Below, piece by piece: positions 1 through 8,696 of a DNA stretch of 42,561 bases. Both the position numbers and the translations under genes were made by a program. Each line of letters starts with the position of its first letter. Within the stretch, counting starts at the first letter, position 1. Location of the stretch: NCBI RefSeq assembly GCF_016056295.1, contig NZ_JAECZB010000014.1:1-42561 (forward strand), read 5' to 3'. The notes under the pieces were generated by a model. The model searched no databases. It had not been told where the DNA came from and saw nothing but the letters and a program-made list of their open reading frames with translations. Source of the DNA: Atlanticothrix silvestris CENA357. Its GTDB lineage: Bacteria > Cyanobacteriota > Cyanobacteriia > Cyanobacteriales > Nostocaceae.

Positions 1-46
1 CCCATGCCCCATGCCCAATGCCCCATGCCCCATGCCCAATGCCCCA
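1..46. repeat. Short tandem repeat (ATGCCCC/ATGCCCA heptamers)
   Basis: Six near-identical 7-nt units alternate between ATGCCCC and ATGCCCA up to the hisB start. This is the heptanucleotide repeat class common between genes in Nostoc. The same wording recurs at 6501-6522. In-frame ATGs inside it extend the hisB reading frame artificially. Confidence 0.85.
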
Positions 47-52
47 TTATTT

Positions 53-673
53 ATGCAAACAACCGAACGCCAAATTATTCAAACTTCTCGGATTGCCACT
101 GTTCATCGTGCTACTGGTGAAACTGATGTCCAAGTTACCATCAACCTCGATGGTACAGGTACTTGTACAGCAGTCACTGGCATTCCGTTTTTAGATCACA
201 TGTTGCATCAGATTGCCTCCCACGGGCTAATTGACTTGGATGTCAGAGCTACAGGAGACTGGGAAATTGATGATCACCATACCAACGAAGATGTAGGCAT
301 TACCTTAGGACAAGCTTTGAGTAAAGCATTAGGTGATAGAAAGGGTATTGTCCGTTTTGGAAATTTTCTTGCACCGTTGGATGAAGCTTTAGTTCAGGTA
401 GCACTAGACTTTTCTGGTCGTCCTCACCTCAGCTACGGCTTGGAAATTCCTACTCAACGGGTGGGAACTTATGATACCCAACTGGTGCGTGAATTTTTTG
501 TGGCGCTGGTCAATCATAGTCAAATGACCCTGCACATTCGCCAACTGGATGGCATTAATTCCCATCACATCATTGAAGCAACATTTAAAGCTTTTGCTAG
601 AGCAACGCGGATGGCGGTGGAAGTTGATCCCCGCCGTGGTGGTATGATTCCCAGTTCTAAGGGTGTTTTATAA
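53..673 (+). CDS. hisB: Imidazoleglycerol-phosphate dehydratase
   Basis: Cytosolic enzyme of histidine biosynthesis that dehydrates imidazole glycerol phosphate to imidazole acetol phosphate at a di-manganese site. The 206-residue product has the family metal-binding signatures LDHMLHQ (about residues 47-53), [10 protein letters not shown] (73-82) and [10 protein letters not shown] (169-178). This is the monofunctional bacterial form, with no fused phosphatase. The frame stays open upstream to 11, but those codons lie in the heptamer repeat and would encode a repeat-derived MPNAP-type leader, so I take the ATG at 53, which gives the usual family length. A hairpin follows the stop. The upstream neighbour is outside the window, so operon membership cannot be judged. 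Confidence 0.96.
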   Translation: MQTTERQIIQTSRIATVHRATGETDVQVTINLDGTGTCTAVTGIPFLDHMLHQIASHGLIDLDVRATGDWEIDDHHTNEDVGITLGQALSKALGDRKGIVRFGNFLAPLDEALVQVALDFSGRPHLSYGLEIPTQRVGTYDTQLVREFFVALVNHSQMTLHIRQLDGINSHHIIEATFKAFARATRMAVEVDPRRGGMIPSSKGVL

Positions 674-723
674 ATATAGTCAAAATTACGTGGTAAAGGT
701 CATACTGAGAGTGCCAATTAGCA

Positions 724-753
724 ACTAGGTTTGCCATAATTGACAAACCTAGT
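724..753 (+). terminator. Hairpin downstream of hisB
   Basis: Perfect 10-bp inverted repeat (ACTAGGTTTG / CAAACCTAGT) around a 10-nt loop, about 50 nt after the hisB stop. There is no T-run; a HIP1 octamer follows directly. It could act as a terminator or an mRNA 3' stabiliser. Confidence 0.5.
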
Positions 754-838
754 GGCGATCGCTCTTATTAGACCATTAGGCATCTAGCAATTAAATATTA
801 ATTGCAATCACAAATGTAATTTTGGTAATTAAACCGAG

Positions 839-1822
839 ATGAAGTCTGTTGCAGACACCCCTGATTCTCACCCCCATACTATAGACACTCCACCAGTAGT
901 CCTCACTTCTGAGTTGCGAAAGGTCTACCATACTGGCTTTTGGCTAAATCAAAAAGTGGTATCCCTTAAAAGCTGTTCTTTAACGGTTTATAAAGGGGAA
1001 ACTTTTGGTTTACTAGGGCCTAATGGTGCTGGTAAAACAACGCTGTTAAAATTGTTATTGGGGATTATTCGCCCCACATCAGGACGGGGATTGCTGTTTG
1101 GTAAACCGCTGGACGATCGCCATATAAAACAACACATTGGCTACCTCAGCGAAAATCCCTACTTGTATGACTATCTCACAGGCTGGGAATTTTTGCAGTT
1201 AGCTGCTGGTCTATTCCAAATTCCCCAAAGTTTACAACGTCAACGCATTCCTCAACTACTGGAATTAGTAGGTTTATCTCTAGCTGATGCTCGCAAAAAG
1301 CAGATGCGTCGCTATTCTAAAGGTATGCTACAGCGTGTTGGTATGGCACAAGCATTAATTAACGATCCAGACTTGATATTTTTAGATGAGCCAATGTCTG
1401 GTCTAGATCCGCTAGGACGCTACCAAATGCGGAAAATTATTTTATCTCTAAAAGCCGCAGGCAAGACGATTTTCTTCAACAGCCATGTTCTCAGTGAAGT
1501 AGAGCAAATTTGCGATCGCGTTGCTATCCTTTCTCAAGGTGTATTAATTTGCGTTGGATCTCTCGATGAATTATTAGGTAGAGGAGATACATACCAAGTC
1601 AAAGGTCAAGGCGGTGATTGGGAAATTCTTAAAAAATGGATACCTAGTCTAATGTTTGAACCTGATGGTACTTGGCAAGGTACACTACAAGAGGACTGCT
1701 ATGATTTTCTTGCAAGTCTCCGCTTGATGGGAGGGCATATCATTTCTATGAACTTATCTCATCACTCTTTAGAAGAGTTTTTTATCCAAAAAATACAACA
1801 ACAAAATAACTCAGCTACCTAA
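839..1822 (+). CDS. ABC transporter ATP-binding protein (ABC-2/CcmA type)
   Basis: Soluble ATPase subunit of an ABC exporter. The 327-residue product has Walker A GPNGAGKTT (60-68), a Q-loop region with GYLSENPYLYDY in which glutamate replaces the usual glutamine, the signature YSKGMLQR (159-166), Walker B LIFLDEP (179-185) and an H-loop in FNSHVLSE. The architecture, with about 100 residues beyond the nucleotide-binding core, matches ATPases paired with ABC-2 type permeases for drugs, lipids or polysaccharides. No permease is adjacent: the next gene is a polysaccharide export protein about 750 bp away, so a polysaccharide role is only suggested by position. The ATG is preceded by an AT-rich leader without a strong ribosome binding site. 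Confidence 0.9.
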   Translation: MKSVADTPDSHPHTIDTPPVVLTSELRKVYHTGFWLNQKVVSLKSCSLTVYKGETFGLLGPNGAGKTTLLKLLLGIIRPTSGRGLLFGKPLDDRHIKQHIGYLSENPYLYDYLTGWEFLQLAAGLFQIPQSLQRQRIPQLLELVGLSLADARKKQMRRYSKGMLQRVGMAQALINDPDLIFLDEPMSGLDPLGRYQMRKIILSLKAAGKTIFFNSHVLSEVEQICDRVAILSQGVLICVGSLDELLGRGDTYQVKGQGGDWEILKKWIPSLMFEPDGTWQGTLQEDCYDFLASLRLMGGHIISMNLSHHSLEEFFIQKIQQQNNSAT

Positions 1823-2576
1823 ATATTCCTCCTAGATGCTTATTTTGTAATACCAATATTCCGTAGAATTGCACATTACTAAATACTTGAAGCCTATGCT
1901 CGATGAAGGAAATAAAATGTGCAGCTTCAAAGAAAATTAGTATAAATTTAACCAATAAATTCATGATTAATTTATACAAAAATCTACAAGCTCACGTATT
2001 TGTTAATACTAGGAAATCAGAAAACTCTAAAACTTAGCCAGAATTTAAGTGAGTTTACATATAATAATCGGATAAATTTGTGTGCTTCACTAACCCCATT
2101 TGCCTGGGTCGGGCTAACTCCCCTACAGCACTGGATTGACCGCGCTAGCTCACCTTTTGCCTATTTTCTAAGCTCTACGAATAAATTCAGGAATCAAACC
2201 AAATTTTTATATACTGGATCAAAGCTTTAAAAGGAAGATTTATAATTGCAAATAAATATTTTTTGATTTATATGATATATTTTTCGGATATATATCCAAA
2301 ATAGAGTTTTTTTGCTGCTTTTTGTTTGTGTCAGAAGAAACATTATTAAGGTAATTAATGCAACAATTAAAACAAAAAATGCTGTTTATATTTGTAGCTA
2401 GATAAACTTTAAGTTAACTTTACTAAAAATTCAAACTTAATAAACAATATGCCTCCGGAAAATCAGAGTTTTCTAGGAAAATAAGAATGTCGGGGAACTT
2501 GAATACTTAAGTATAGTCAAGATAAAAATGTTTAGACAATACTTTACCAATCTTAGTCTCAGAGCCTCAGGTAAAT
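1823..2576. other. Intergenic region, AT-rich leader of the export gene
   Basis: About 750 bp with no credible gene. A 76-codon frame at 2000-2230 starts at TTG, lacks a ribosome binding site and looks random in composition. The last 300 bp are very AT-rich and probably carry the promoter and long leader of the downstream export gene. No clear -10/-35 pair could be assigned. Confidence 0.6.
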
Positions 2577-4088
2577 ATGCTTAACAAAGGTTTACTAAAA
2601 TTTTTTACCCAACCAGTTGTGGGTGTGGCTTTATTAACAGCTTTTAATGCTGCCGTTCCTTCTGCCAGCCTAGCTCAGGGACAACCAGTAGTACCAACGA
2701 GGCAACCTGTATTTCCTAGTACGCAACCCGTATTTCCTAGTACACAACCAGCATCACCAAGTGTCCAAACCCAAGTAGATACAAGTTATCTACTTGGAGG
2801 CGGTGATCTTGTTCGTGTCAACGTATTTGAAGTACCAGAATATACAGGTGAGTATCAAATTCCCCCAGGCGGAGCGATTAACTTACCTTTAATTGGCAGT
2901 GTACCTGTCTTGGGGCTAACAACAGAACAAGCTGCTGATGAAATTGCCAGAAGATACTCGCGCTTTCTCAAGCGCCCTTTGATCTCAGTTAACCTTTTAT
3001 CGCCTCGCCCTATCAATATTTTGGTTGCTGGAGAGGTGACACGTCCAGGAGCCTACACTCTCAGCTTGCAAGGAGGCGCAGGGAATAATCCAGGCGTACA
3101 ATACCCAACTGTATTAGCTGCGCTGACGACAGCTCAAGGAGTTACCTTAGCAGCAGATGTATCTCAAGTTAAGTTAAAGCGTAAAACAGGTCGCTCCTCT
3201 GATCAAATTGTTACTATCAATTTAAAAGATATTATCCAAACAGGTGATACAGGACAGGATATTACCTTAAGGGATGGAGACACGATTATTGTGCCAACTG
3301 CAACGACTTTCAACGTGGCAGAAGCACGCAACTTATTTGCAGCTAACTTTGCTGCTAGTCAAACCACACCCCGTACAGTAGCAATTATTGGTGAAGTTAA
3401 TCGTCCCGGTTCATATCTTGTTGGTGCAAATGGTGCAGAAGGACAGTCAGGTGGAGCCACAGCAACAGGAGGTGGACTGCCAACGATAACGCGGGCAATT
3501 CAACTAGCTGGAGGGATTACCTCACAAGCAGATGTTCGTAATCTCAAGTTACGCCGACCGACAAGAACTGGCACAGAACAAACTGTAGATATTAATCTTT
3601 GGCAGTTGTTACAGAGTGGTGATGTCAATCAAGACATAATTGTTCAAGATGGAGACACGATTGTTATTCCTACAGCAACCGATGTCAATGCAGCAGAAGC
3701 TACTCAATTAGCTACCACTACTTTGTCTCCTAATGCTATTCAAATTGGTGTAGTAGGCGAGGTTAAAAGACCAGGAGCTATAGAAGTTCGTCCTAATAGC
3801 TCTTTGAATCAGGCATTGCTTGCGGCTGGCGGATTCAACGATTCTAGAGCTAGAAGGTCTACAGTTGATTTGATTAGGCTCAACCCGGATGGTTCTGTTA
3901 CCAAACGTGAAGTCAAAGTGGATTTCTCTCAAGGTATTAATGAACAAACAAATCCTATACTTCGCAACAATGATGTTGTAGTGGTCAACCGTTCAGGTTT
4001 AGCTGAGACTGGGGATAGTGTTGGTGCTGTGGTTAATCCTCTAGGTGGTTTCTTAGGAATTATCAGAGCTTTGTTTGGTTTCTTTTAG
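2577..4088 (+). CDS. Wza-like polysaccharide export protein with SLBB domains
   Basis: Outer-membrane or periplasmic polysaccharide export protein of the Wza/OPX family, which moves exo- or capsular polysaccharide across the envelope. The 503-residue product starts with a signal peptide (charged LNKGLLK, hydrophobic stretch, processing near ASLAQG at about 28-34). A proline/glutamine linker of four 7-residue repeats follows (about 36-63). The Poly_export domain spans roughly 70-145 (YLLGGGDLVRVNVFEVPEYT, IGSVPVLGLT). Three SLBB-type segments follow, each beginning with a VAGEVTRPGAY-, IGEVNRPGSY- or VGEVKRPGAI-like motif (about 150, 268, 395). The C terminus is hydrophobic and ends in phenylalanine, suiting outer-membrane insertion. 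No tyrosine kinase or glycosyltransferase gene is adjacent. Confidence 0.92.
   Translation: MLNKGLLKFFTQPVVGVALLTAFNAAVPSASLAQGQPVVPTRQPVFPSTQPVFPSTQPASPSVQTQVDTSYLLGGGDLVRVNVFEVPEYTGEYQIPPGGAINLPLIGSVPVLGLTTEQAADEIARRYSRFLKRPLISVNLLSPRPINILVAGEVTRPGAYTLSLQGGAGNNPGVQYPTVLAALTTAQGVTLAADVSQVKLKRKTGRSSDQIVTINLKDIIQTGDTGQDITLRDGDTIIVPTATTFNVAEARNLFAANFAASQTTPRTVAIIGEVNRPGSYLVGANGAEGQSGGATATGGGLPTITRAIQLAGGITSQADVRNLKLRRPTRTGTEQTVDINLWQLLQSGDVNQDIIVQDGDTIVIPTATDVNAAEATQLATTTLSPNAIQIGVVGEVKRPGAIEVRPNSSLNQALLAAGGFNDSRARRSTVDLIRLNPDGSVTKREVKVDFSQGINEQTNPILRNNDVVVVNRSGLAETGDSVGAVVNPLGGFLGIIRALFGFF
2682..2765 (+). repeat. Four 21-bp tandem repeats in the export gene linker
   Basis: Four in-frame 21-bp units encode PVVPTRQ, PVFPSTQ, PVFPSTQ and PASPSVQ. 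Units two and three differ at only two positions, which indicates recent duplication. The repeats form a flexible linker between signal peptide and export domain. Confidence 0.85.
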
Positions 4089-4103
4089 ATAAGAATTAAA
4101 TGA

Positions 4104-4152
4104 TGAGTTTGAAGTTGATTTGATTTGAATAGCGATCGCAACTTCAAACTCA
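4104..4152 (+). terminator. Hairpin downstream of the export gene
   Basis: Perfect 14-bp inverted repeat (arms 4104-4117 and 4139-4152, core GAGTTTGAAGTTG) 15 nt after the stop codon, with a HIP1 octamer in the loop. No T-run follows, so it is either a terminator of the cyanobacterial hairpin type or an mRNA end stabiliser. Confidence 0.55.
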
Positions 4153-4623
4153 CAATGAAATTTAATTACCATCTGCTCGGTTTTATCTTGACTGGGCTTA
4201 AATAAAAATAATTTCAATCTTAAGTATTAAAATATACATTATTTTTTTATTTTATAATTTATAATAATATACTTATTAATTTTTTAGTCTTAATTTAAAC
4301 GCGATTTATCGCGTCTCTACATGAGACTTTTTGGCTTAACTCAACAGTATTGCCACCAGTTACACTAAACAGGTAGCCTAAGTAATTTTTATTACGAAAT
4401 TAATCCTTGCCAGTATCTAATCTAGATGCTTTAATAACGATTGCGTTCTTTCCCCTAGTCTTGACTGTACAAGATACACAAGACAGATGGCGATTAGTCA
4501 CGAGACATTGCTACTATGTTCGTAAAATTACAGTTTCAAGACATTAGACTTAAAAGTAGGACAAGGTAGTACTATGTCCTTTAAACTAAAATTCCCTTAA
4601 AAGCTAACTAAATAGGAGCATCT
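4153..4623. other. Intergenic region with a small palindromic repeat
   Basis: No gene seen. At 4299-4314 there is a near-palindrome, ACGCGAT-TT-ATCGCGT, followed by CTCTAC. This is a wording I recognise as a frequent small interspersed repeat in Nostoc-type genomes. The 3' part presumably holds the promoter of the SPFH gene; a GGAG box lies 7 nt before its ATG. Confidence 0.55.
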
Positions 4624-5466
4624 ATGGAGCCACTCATTGCGATAGTCTTAGCACTTATGGGCTATGCCTTAGGATCTGCAAAAATTATTAATGAAGGGAA
4701 TGAAGCTCTAGTTGAACGTTTAGGGCGATATCATCGCAAACTGACACCAGGTCTAAACTTCATCGTTCCCTTAGTTGATTCCATTGTCATGGAAGATACT
4801 ACACGAGAGCAGATTTTAGATATTAAGCCTCAGAAAGTGATTACTAGAGATAATGTCTACCTGGAAGTTGATGGCGTTGTCTCTTGGCAGATCACCAATA
4901 TGGAGAAAACTTTTTATAAAATTGAGGATATCCAAATTGCGCTGGCCAACTTGTCAACAGTGGAACTCCGTGCATACATTGCTGATAGGTCTTTATCGGA
5001 AACTATTTCTTCTAGAAATGAAATGAATCAATCCTTGTTGCAAGTTTTGAACCAAATCAGTGCAGAATGGGGAGTTAGAATTCTGCGAGTAGATATTCAA
5101 AGCATTACACCACCTGAGAGCGTACAGAAATCTATGGCAGAGCAACAAGCTGCTGAAATTAGAAAACAGGCAACGATTAGCACAGCAGAGGGAGAGAGGC
5201 AAGCTGCGATTAAGAGAGCAGAGGCAACTAAAGAATCAATTCGGATACTTTCTGAAGCTATAAGTTCTAAAGCGGAAACGAAGGAAATTTTGAGATATCT
5301 GATGGCTCAAGAACAAGTAGAAGCTAGCCAAAAACTGGGTGCAAGTACCAATGCTAAGATTGTCTTTCTCAACCCGGCATTAACAGAGGGAGCATTAGAT
5401 CAAATGATTGGAGAAACAGGAACTCATGAAGGTAACAATAATGGGTCTGAAAAAAATTCTCTTTAG
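4624..5466 (+). CDS. SPFH/stomatin-like (paraslipin) membrane protein
   Basis: Band-7/SPFH family protein thought to scaffold membrane microdomains and modulate membrane proteases or channels. The 280-residue product has one N-terminal membrane segment (about residues 3-20) and then the typical slipin core: EGNEALVERLGRYHRKLTPGLNFIVPLVD, the VITRDNVYLEVDGVV strand, and RAYIADRSLSETISSRNEMN. A charged coiled-coil region follows (about 165-225, rich in Ala/Glu/Lys/Arg with AEGERQAAIKRAEA). The C-terminal tail is short and hydrophilic. An AGGAGC ribosome binding site 7 nt upstream supports the ATG. It is a single gene, convergent with folP. Slipin operons often include an NfeD protease partner; none is present here. 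Confidence 0.92.
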   Translation: MEPLIAIVLALMGYALGSAKIINEGNEALVERLGRYHRKLTPGLNFIVPLVDSIVMEDTTREQILDIKPQKVITRDNVYLEVDGVVSWQITNMEKTFYKIEDIQIALANLSTVELRAYIADRSLSETISSRNEMNQSLLQVLNQISAEWGVRILRVDIQSITPPESVQKSMAEQQAAEIRKQATISTAEGERQAAIKRAEATKESIRILSEAISSKAETKEILRYLMAQEQVEASQKLGASTNAKIVFLNPALTEGALDQMIGETGTHEGNNNGSEKNSL

Positions 5467-5488
5467 TTAAAACTAAATTTCAGTTTGA

Positions 5489-6337
5489 TTATAAAGACTG
5501 ACGAAATAGCGCATCTGCAACCAACGACACCTCGCCTATTTCTTTAACATCGTGTACTCGTAGTATATCCGCGCCATTAAAAATAGCAGCGCAACATGCT
5601 GCTGCCGTTCCCCAGACTCGTGCTTTTGGCTCTGGTTGATTTAAAATCCGACCAATGAAGCTTTTACGAGATGCTCCTACCAAAATAGGGCTATTTAGTG
5701 CTTTTAATAAATTCAGGCGGCGGAAAATTTCTAAATTTTGCTCATAGTTTTTAGCAAAGCCAATACCAGGATCAATAATAATTTTATTTGGGTTAATACC
5801 CGTAGTAGTAGCGATCGCAATTTGTTGGGCTAAAAAACTAATAATCTCCTGCACCACATCTTGATAATTAGTCATTTGCTGCATTGTCTGCGGTGTTCCC
5901 CGTGTATGCATCAACACTATTGGCACATCTAAACTGGCTACCGTTGGCAACATATCTGAATCAAACGTACCGCCAGAAATATCATTGATGATATCTGCTC
6001 CAAATTCCACAGAAGCTTTAGCAACAGATGCCCTGGTTGTATCTACTGAAATGGGCACTGAAATTTTTTCTCGTAATACATGCAACACTGTCAATACTCG
6101 ATTTAGCTCTTCTGCCAGAGTTATTTGTTCTGCCCCTGGTCGAGTTGATTGACCACCCACATCAATAATGTCAGCACCCGCCGCCACCATTGCTTGTGCC
6201 TGAGCTAAAGCCGTAGAGGTATTATTAAACTCACCGCCATCACTAAAACTATCAGGTGTGACATTCAAAACGCCCATGAGATAAGTACGCTGTCCCCAAT
6301 CGAAACAGCGATCGCGAATTATTAATTTATTTAACAT
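5489..6337 (-). CDS. folP: Dihydropteroate synthase
   Basis: Folate biosynthesis enzyme that condenses 6-hydroxymethyl-dihydropterin diphosphate with p-aminobenzoate; it is the sulfonamide target. The 282-residue TIM-barrel protein shows the diagnostic motifs MGVLNVTPDSFSDGG (21-35), DVGGQSTRPGA (59-69), IIDPGIGFAK (187-196) and GASRKSFIG (221-229). It lies downstream of tpiA on the same strand, separated by about 190 bp that contain an interspersed hairpin repeat. Co-transcription is possible but not evident. Confidence 0.96.
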   Translation of the reverse strand: MLNKLIIRDRCFDWGQRTYLMGVLNVTPDSFSDGGEFNNTSTALAQAQAMVAAGADIIDVGGQSTRPGAEQITLAEELNRVLTVLHVLREKISVPISVDTTRASVAKASVEFGADIINDISGGTFDSDMLPTVASLDVPIVLMHTRGTPQTMQQMTNYQDVVQEIISFLAQQIAIATTTGINPNKIIIDPGIGFAKNYEQNLEIFRRLNLLKALNSPILVGASRKSFIGRILNQPEPKARVWGTAAACCAAIFNGADILRVHDVKEIGEVSLVADALFRQSL

Positions 6338-6443
6338 AAAGCAGCTTCTAGGTTGCTCAACTCCGCTTAGGAATAGAAGGAGCTAAGGGCACTAGGAAAG
6401 TTGGAAAAGCCAAGAAAAAAAATTATTATCGACCAGACCAATA

Positions 6444-6525
6444 CTTCGGCTACGCTCAGTACAATTGCCCAATGCCCACTTGCCCTGAGCGTAGCCGAAG
6501 GGATGCCCCATGCCCAATGCCCGAT
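6444..6525. repeat. Interspersed hairpin repeat plus heptamer repeats
   Basis: Perfect 16-bp inverted repeat: CTTCGGCTACGCTCAG at 6444-6459 and its complement at 6485-6500, with a 25-nt loop. GGATGCCCCATGCCCAATGC-type heptamers follow directly. Short heptamer fragments (GCCCAATGCCC) also sit in the loop. The element lies between tpiA and folP. Reading frames across it on both strands are artefacts; one yields the typical repeat peptide ALSVAEG. Confidence 0.85.
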
Positions 6526-6526
6526 T

Positions 6527-7252
6527 TTACTGATAGTTGACAATCCGAGCAAAACTTTCAGGTTCCAGACTCGCTCCTCCCACAAGAGCGCCATCAATTT
6601 CAGGTTGAGCCATGATTTCATCAATATTATTGGGCTTCACTGAGCCACCGTATTGAATTGAAACATTAGGATTACTCAACTGGCTACGAATTAGACCAAT
6701 GACTCGATTTGCTTCTTTGGCTTCGCAAGTGTCGCCAGTGCCAATCGCCCAAATTGGTTCGTAGGCAATTACTAAATTATCCTGATCAACATCGATCAGA
6801 CCTTTGTCTAGCTGACTAATAATCAGTGATTCAGTTTCCCCAGCATCTCGTTGTTGCTTGGTTTCGCCAACACATAAAATCGGAGTCAGACCATACCTTT
6901 GAGCAGCTTTCAGGCGCAGATTGACAGTTGCGTCCGTTTCGCCAAAGTATTGTCGACGTTCGCTATGACCGACAATTACGTAACGTACACCACTTTCTGT
7001 CAGCATGGGGCCAGAAATTTCACCCGTGTAGGCTCCATTTTCTTCCCAATGGATATTTTGTGCCCCTAGTTGTATGAGGCTTCCATGCAAACTCTTGGAT
7101 AAAAGATTTAAATCAGTGAAAGGAGGGCACAATACCACTTCTCGCTCTTGGGGCGTTTCCTCCAAGTGGGGCAGAAATCCTCGTAGAAACTCTTGGGTTT
7201 CTGCCTGGGTTTTGAACATTTTCCAGTTACCGGCAATAACGATTTTCCGCAC
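6527..7252 (-). CDS. tpiA: Triosephosphate isomerase
   Basis: Interconverts dihydroxyacetone phosphate and glyceraldehyde 3-phosphate in glycolysis and the Calvin cycle. Catalytic residues are visible: Lys in GNWKM (about residue 11), His in IVGHSERR (about 96) and Glu in [11 protein letters not shown] (about 165). Phosphate-binding YGGSV and GALVGGASL follow near the end. I choose the GTG at 7252 (product [12 protein letters not shown]..., 241 residues), which matches the usual cyanobacterial length. A TTG at 7267 would add five residues (MTKSP), and no in-frame ATG exists upstream. Confidence 0.95.
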   Translation of the reverse strand: MRKIVIAGNWKMFKTQAETQEFLRGFLPHLEETPQEREVVLCPPFTDLNLLSKSLHGSLIQLGAQNIHWEENGAYTGEISGPMLTESGVRYVIVGHSERRQYFGETDATVNLRLKAAQRYGLTPILCVGETKQQRDAGETESLIISQLDKGLIDVDQDNLVIAYEPIWAIGTGDTCEAKEANRVIGLIRSQLSNPNVSIQYGGSVKPNNIDEIMAQPEIDGALVGGASLEPESFARIVNYQ

Positions 7253-7586
7253 AGGTGATTTAGTCAAGTTCTTAACGCTACTAGATGCATTTTTTACTCT
7301 ACTACTTTTTATGACACTCCTCGCCTATCAAGAGTTTAAATGGCGCTTGGGCAGTGATTCATGTTCTCACTAGCGTACAACTTCCCGTATGCATGAAGGA
7401 TGTGATCGCCTATGGGAGATTTGGGAAAATGGGACAAGCGTACTTGGAACACCACTGGGGAAATAGGTCAAGTCATTGACAAAATAGAATATTCTGGCGA
7501 AGATTAGCATCAAATATGTAAAATGACTAAATTATAAGGATATAAACTTAATTAATTAAAGTATTTTTTTTATAAACCAAAAAATC
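7253..7586. other. Intergenic region between tpiA and the methylase block
   Basis: Presumed tpiA promoter region (minus strand) plus the leader of the small ORF at 7587. A 31-codon plus-strand frame at 7412-7507 (begins MGDLGKWDKRTW) reads like protein but has no ribosome binding site; it could be a gene remnant. The last 80 bp before 7587 are strongly AT-rich. Confidence 0.45.
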
Positions 7587-7802
7587 ATGAAAAATAAAAT
7601 TCATAATAATGATTTAAGCAATCAAAGTTATATGTTTCTAGAAGGTTTGTGCAAGGCGGGGTTTGGGGAATTTCCTATTTCCGTGTTATCTCAATTTCAT
7701 GTTTTTATTATGAACAAGTTTGGTTATACTCCTCTACCATTAAATGAAAAATGGGAAGAAGTATTAAATCTTGCAGAGGAGATATTTATAGGAGATGAAT
7801 GA
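7587..7802 (+). CDS. Small protein of unknown function, coupled to the methylase
   Basis: A 71-residue protein that I do not recognise. It is soluble, aromatic-rich and slightly acidic, with probable helices (FLEGLCKAGFGEFPISVLSQFHVFIMNKFG, then EKWEEVLNLAEEIFIGDE). Its stop overlaps the methylase start by 4 nt (ATGA), and a GGAGATGA box inside its last codons serves the next gene. The two are therefore almost certainly one transcript and translationally coupled. Codon use is AT-rich like the methylase and unlike the flanking housekeeping genes, suggesting joint acquisition. It could be a regulator, DNA-binding accessory or inhibitor of the methylase; nothing in the sequence decides this. Confidence 0.7.
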   Translation: MKNKIHNNDLSNQSYMFLEGLCKAGFGEFPISVLSQFHVFIMNKFGYTPLPLNEKWEEVLNLAEEIFIGDE

Positions 7803-8680
7803 AGTTTAAACGTATTTATAGATCACCTCTTCGTTACCCTGGAGGAAAACAGAAAGATATTCCCCGTTTATCGGAGTTTTTACGCCCTTGTAAAGAATTT
7901 AGAGATCCTTTTCTAGGAGGGGCTAATATACTGATTTACGCTTTGGAAAATTCTCTAGCTGATAAATATTGGGGAAATGATTTAAATACATCTGTATTCA
8001 ATTTTTGGGAACAAGTAAAAATTGATGCGAATGAACTTGCAAATTTAGTTTTATCGCTTAGAGAAGAATATGGAGGAGAACAAGCAAACTGTAAAACATG
8101 GCAAGTATTTCGTAAAAAGTTTATATTGAAGCTTAACAAATTACCTACTGATAATCGACTACACAAAGCAGCTAAATTTTTTATTTTAAATCGTAGTACA
8201 TCTGGTGGTTCTACAGAATGCGGAGGAATGACTCAAGCTGCTTATTGTGAACGTTTTACATTATCTAGTATTAAAACTCTAAAAAATTTAACAACTGTTC
8301 TCAAAGATGTCTATCTTACTAATTTAGATTATGAGGAAGTTATAAAAGCACCAGGAGAAGATGTATTTATTTTTTTAGATCCACCTTATTTGTCCGCTAA
8401 ATCTTCAGGCTTGTATGGAAAGAATGGAGATTTACATAGAACTTTTGATCATGTACGTTTATCAACAATATTAAAAGATTGCAGGCATAATTGGTTGATG
8501 ACAATTGATAACTCTCCAGAAATTAAAGAATTATATCATTGGGCTGATGAGCAATTAGAATGGGAAAAAGCCTATGGTATGACTAATTTCAATGGACAAA
8601 AATCTAGAAGAGGTGCGGAATTAATTATTGCTAATTTTCCGATTAAAAATTCTAACTTTAAAGAACGCTATCTTATATAA
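7799..8680 (+). CDS. D12-class DNA adenine methyltransferase (Dam-like)
   Basis: Adenine-N6 DNA methyltransferase using S-adenosylmethionine. The 293-residue product carries the D12 family motifs in order: RYPGGK (12-17), the SAM-binding motif I variant DPFLGGANI (36-44), FFILNRSTSGG (127-137) and the catalytic DPPY (194-197, in IFLDPPYLSAKSSGLYG). The C-terminal region has INGxxSRR-like NFNGQKSRRGAELII. No restriction endonuclease is recognisable beside it, so it is an orphan methylase or part of a defence or self-marking module with the small upstream ORF and the convergent nurA-herA genes. The target site cannot be read from sequence; GATC is the family default. Base composition is AT-rich, consistent with transfer. 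Confidence 0.9.
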   Translation: MKFKRIYRSPLRYPGGKQKDIPRLSEFLRPCKEFRDPFLGGANILIYALENSLADKYWGNDLNTSVFNFWEQVKIDANELANLVLSLREEYGGEQANCKTWQVFRKKFILKLNKLPTDNRLHKAAKFFILNRSTSGGSTECGGMTQAAYCERFTLSSIKTLKNLTTVLKDVYLTNLDYEEVIKAPGEDVFIFLDPPYLSAKSSGLYGKNGDLHRTFDHVRLSTILKDCRHNWLMTIDNSPEIKELYHWADEQLEWEKAYGMTNFNGQKSRRGAELIIANFPIKNSNFKERYLI

Positions 8681-8696
8681 GATTAAGTTAGTTATC

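Noticed and set aside
2000-2230. 76-codon plus-strand frame before the export gene
   Set aside because: TTG start, no ribosome binding site, random-looking composition and no recognisable pattern.
6367-6643. Overlapping frames on both strands between folP and tpiA
   Set aside because: They run across the interspersed hairpin repeat and into the tpiA gene; peptides such as ALSVAEG are typical repeat translations.
7799-8680. Type II restriction-modification system
   Set aside because: The small upstream ORF is too short and lacks nuclease motifs; no endonuclease is visible next to the methylase.
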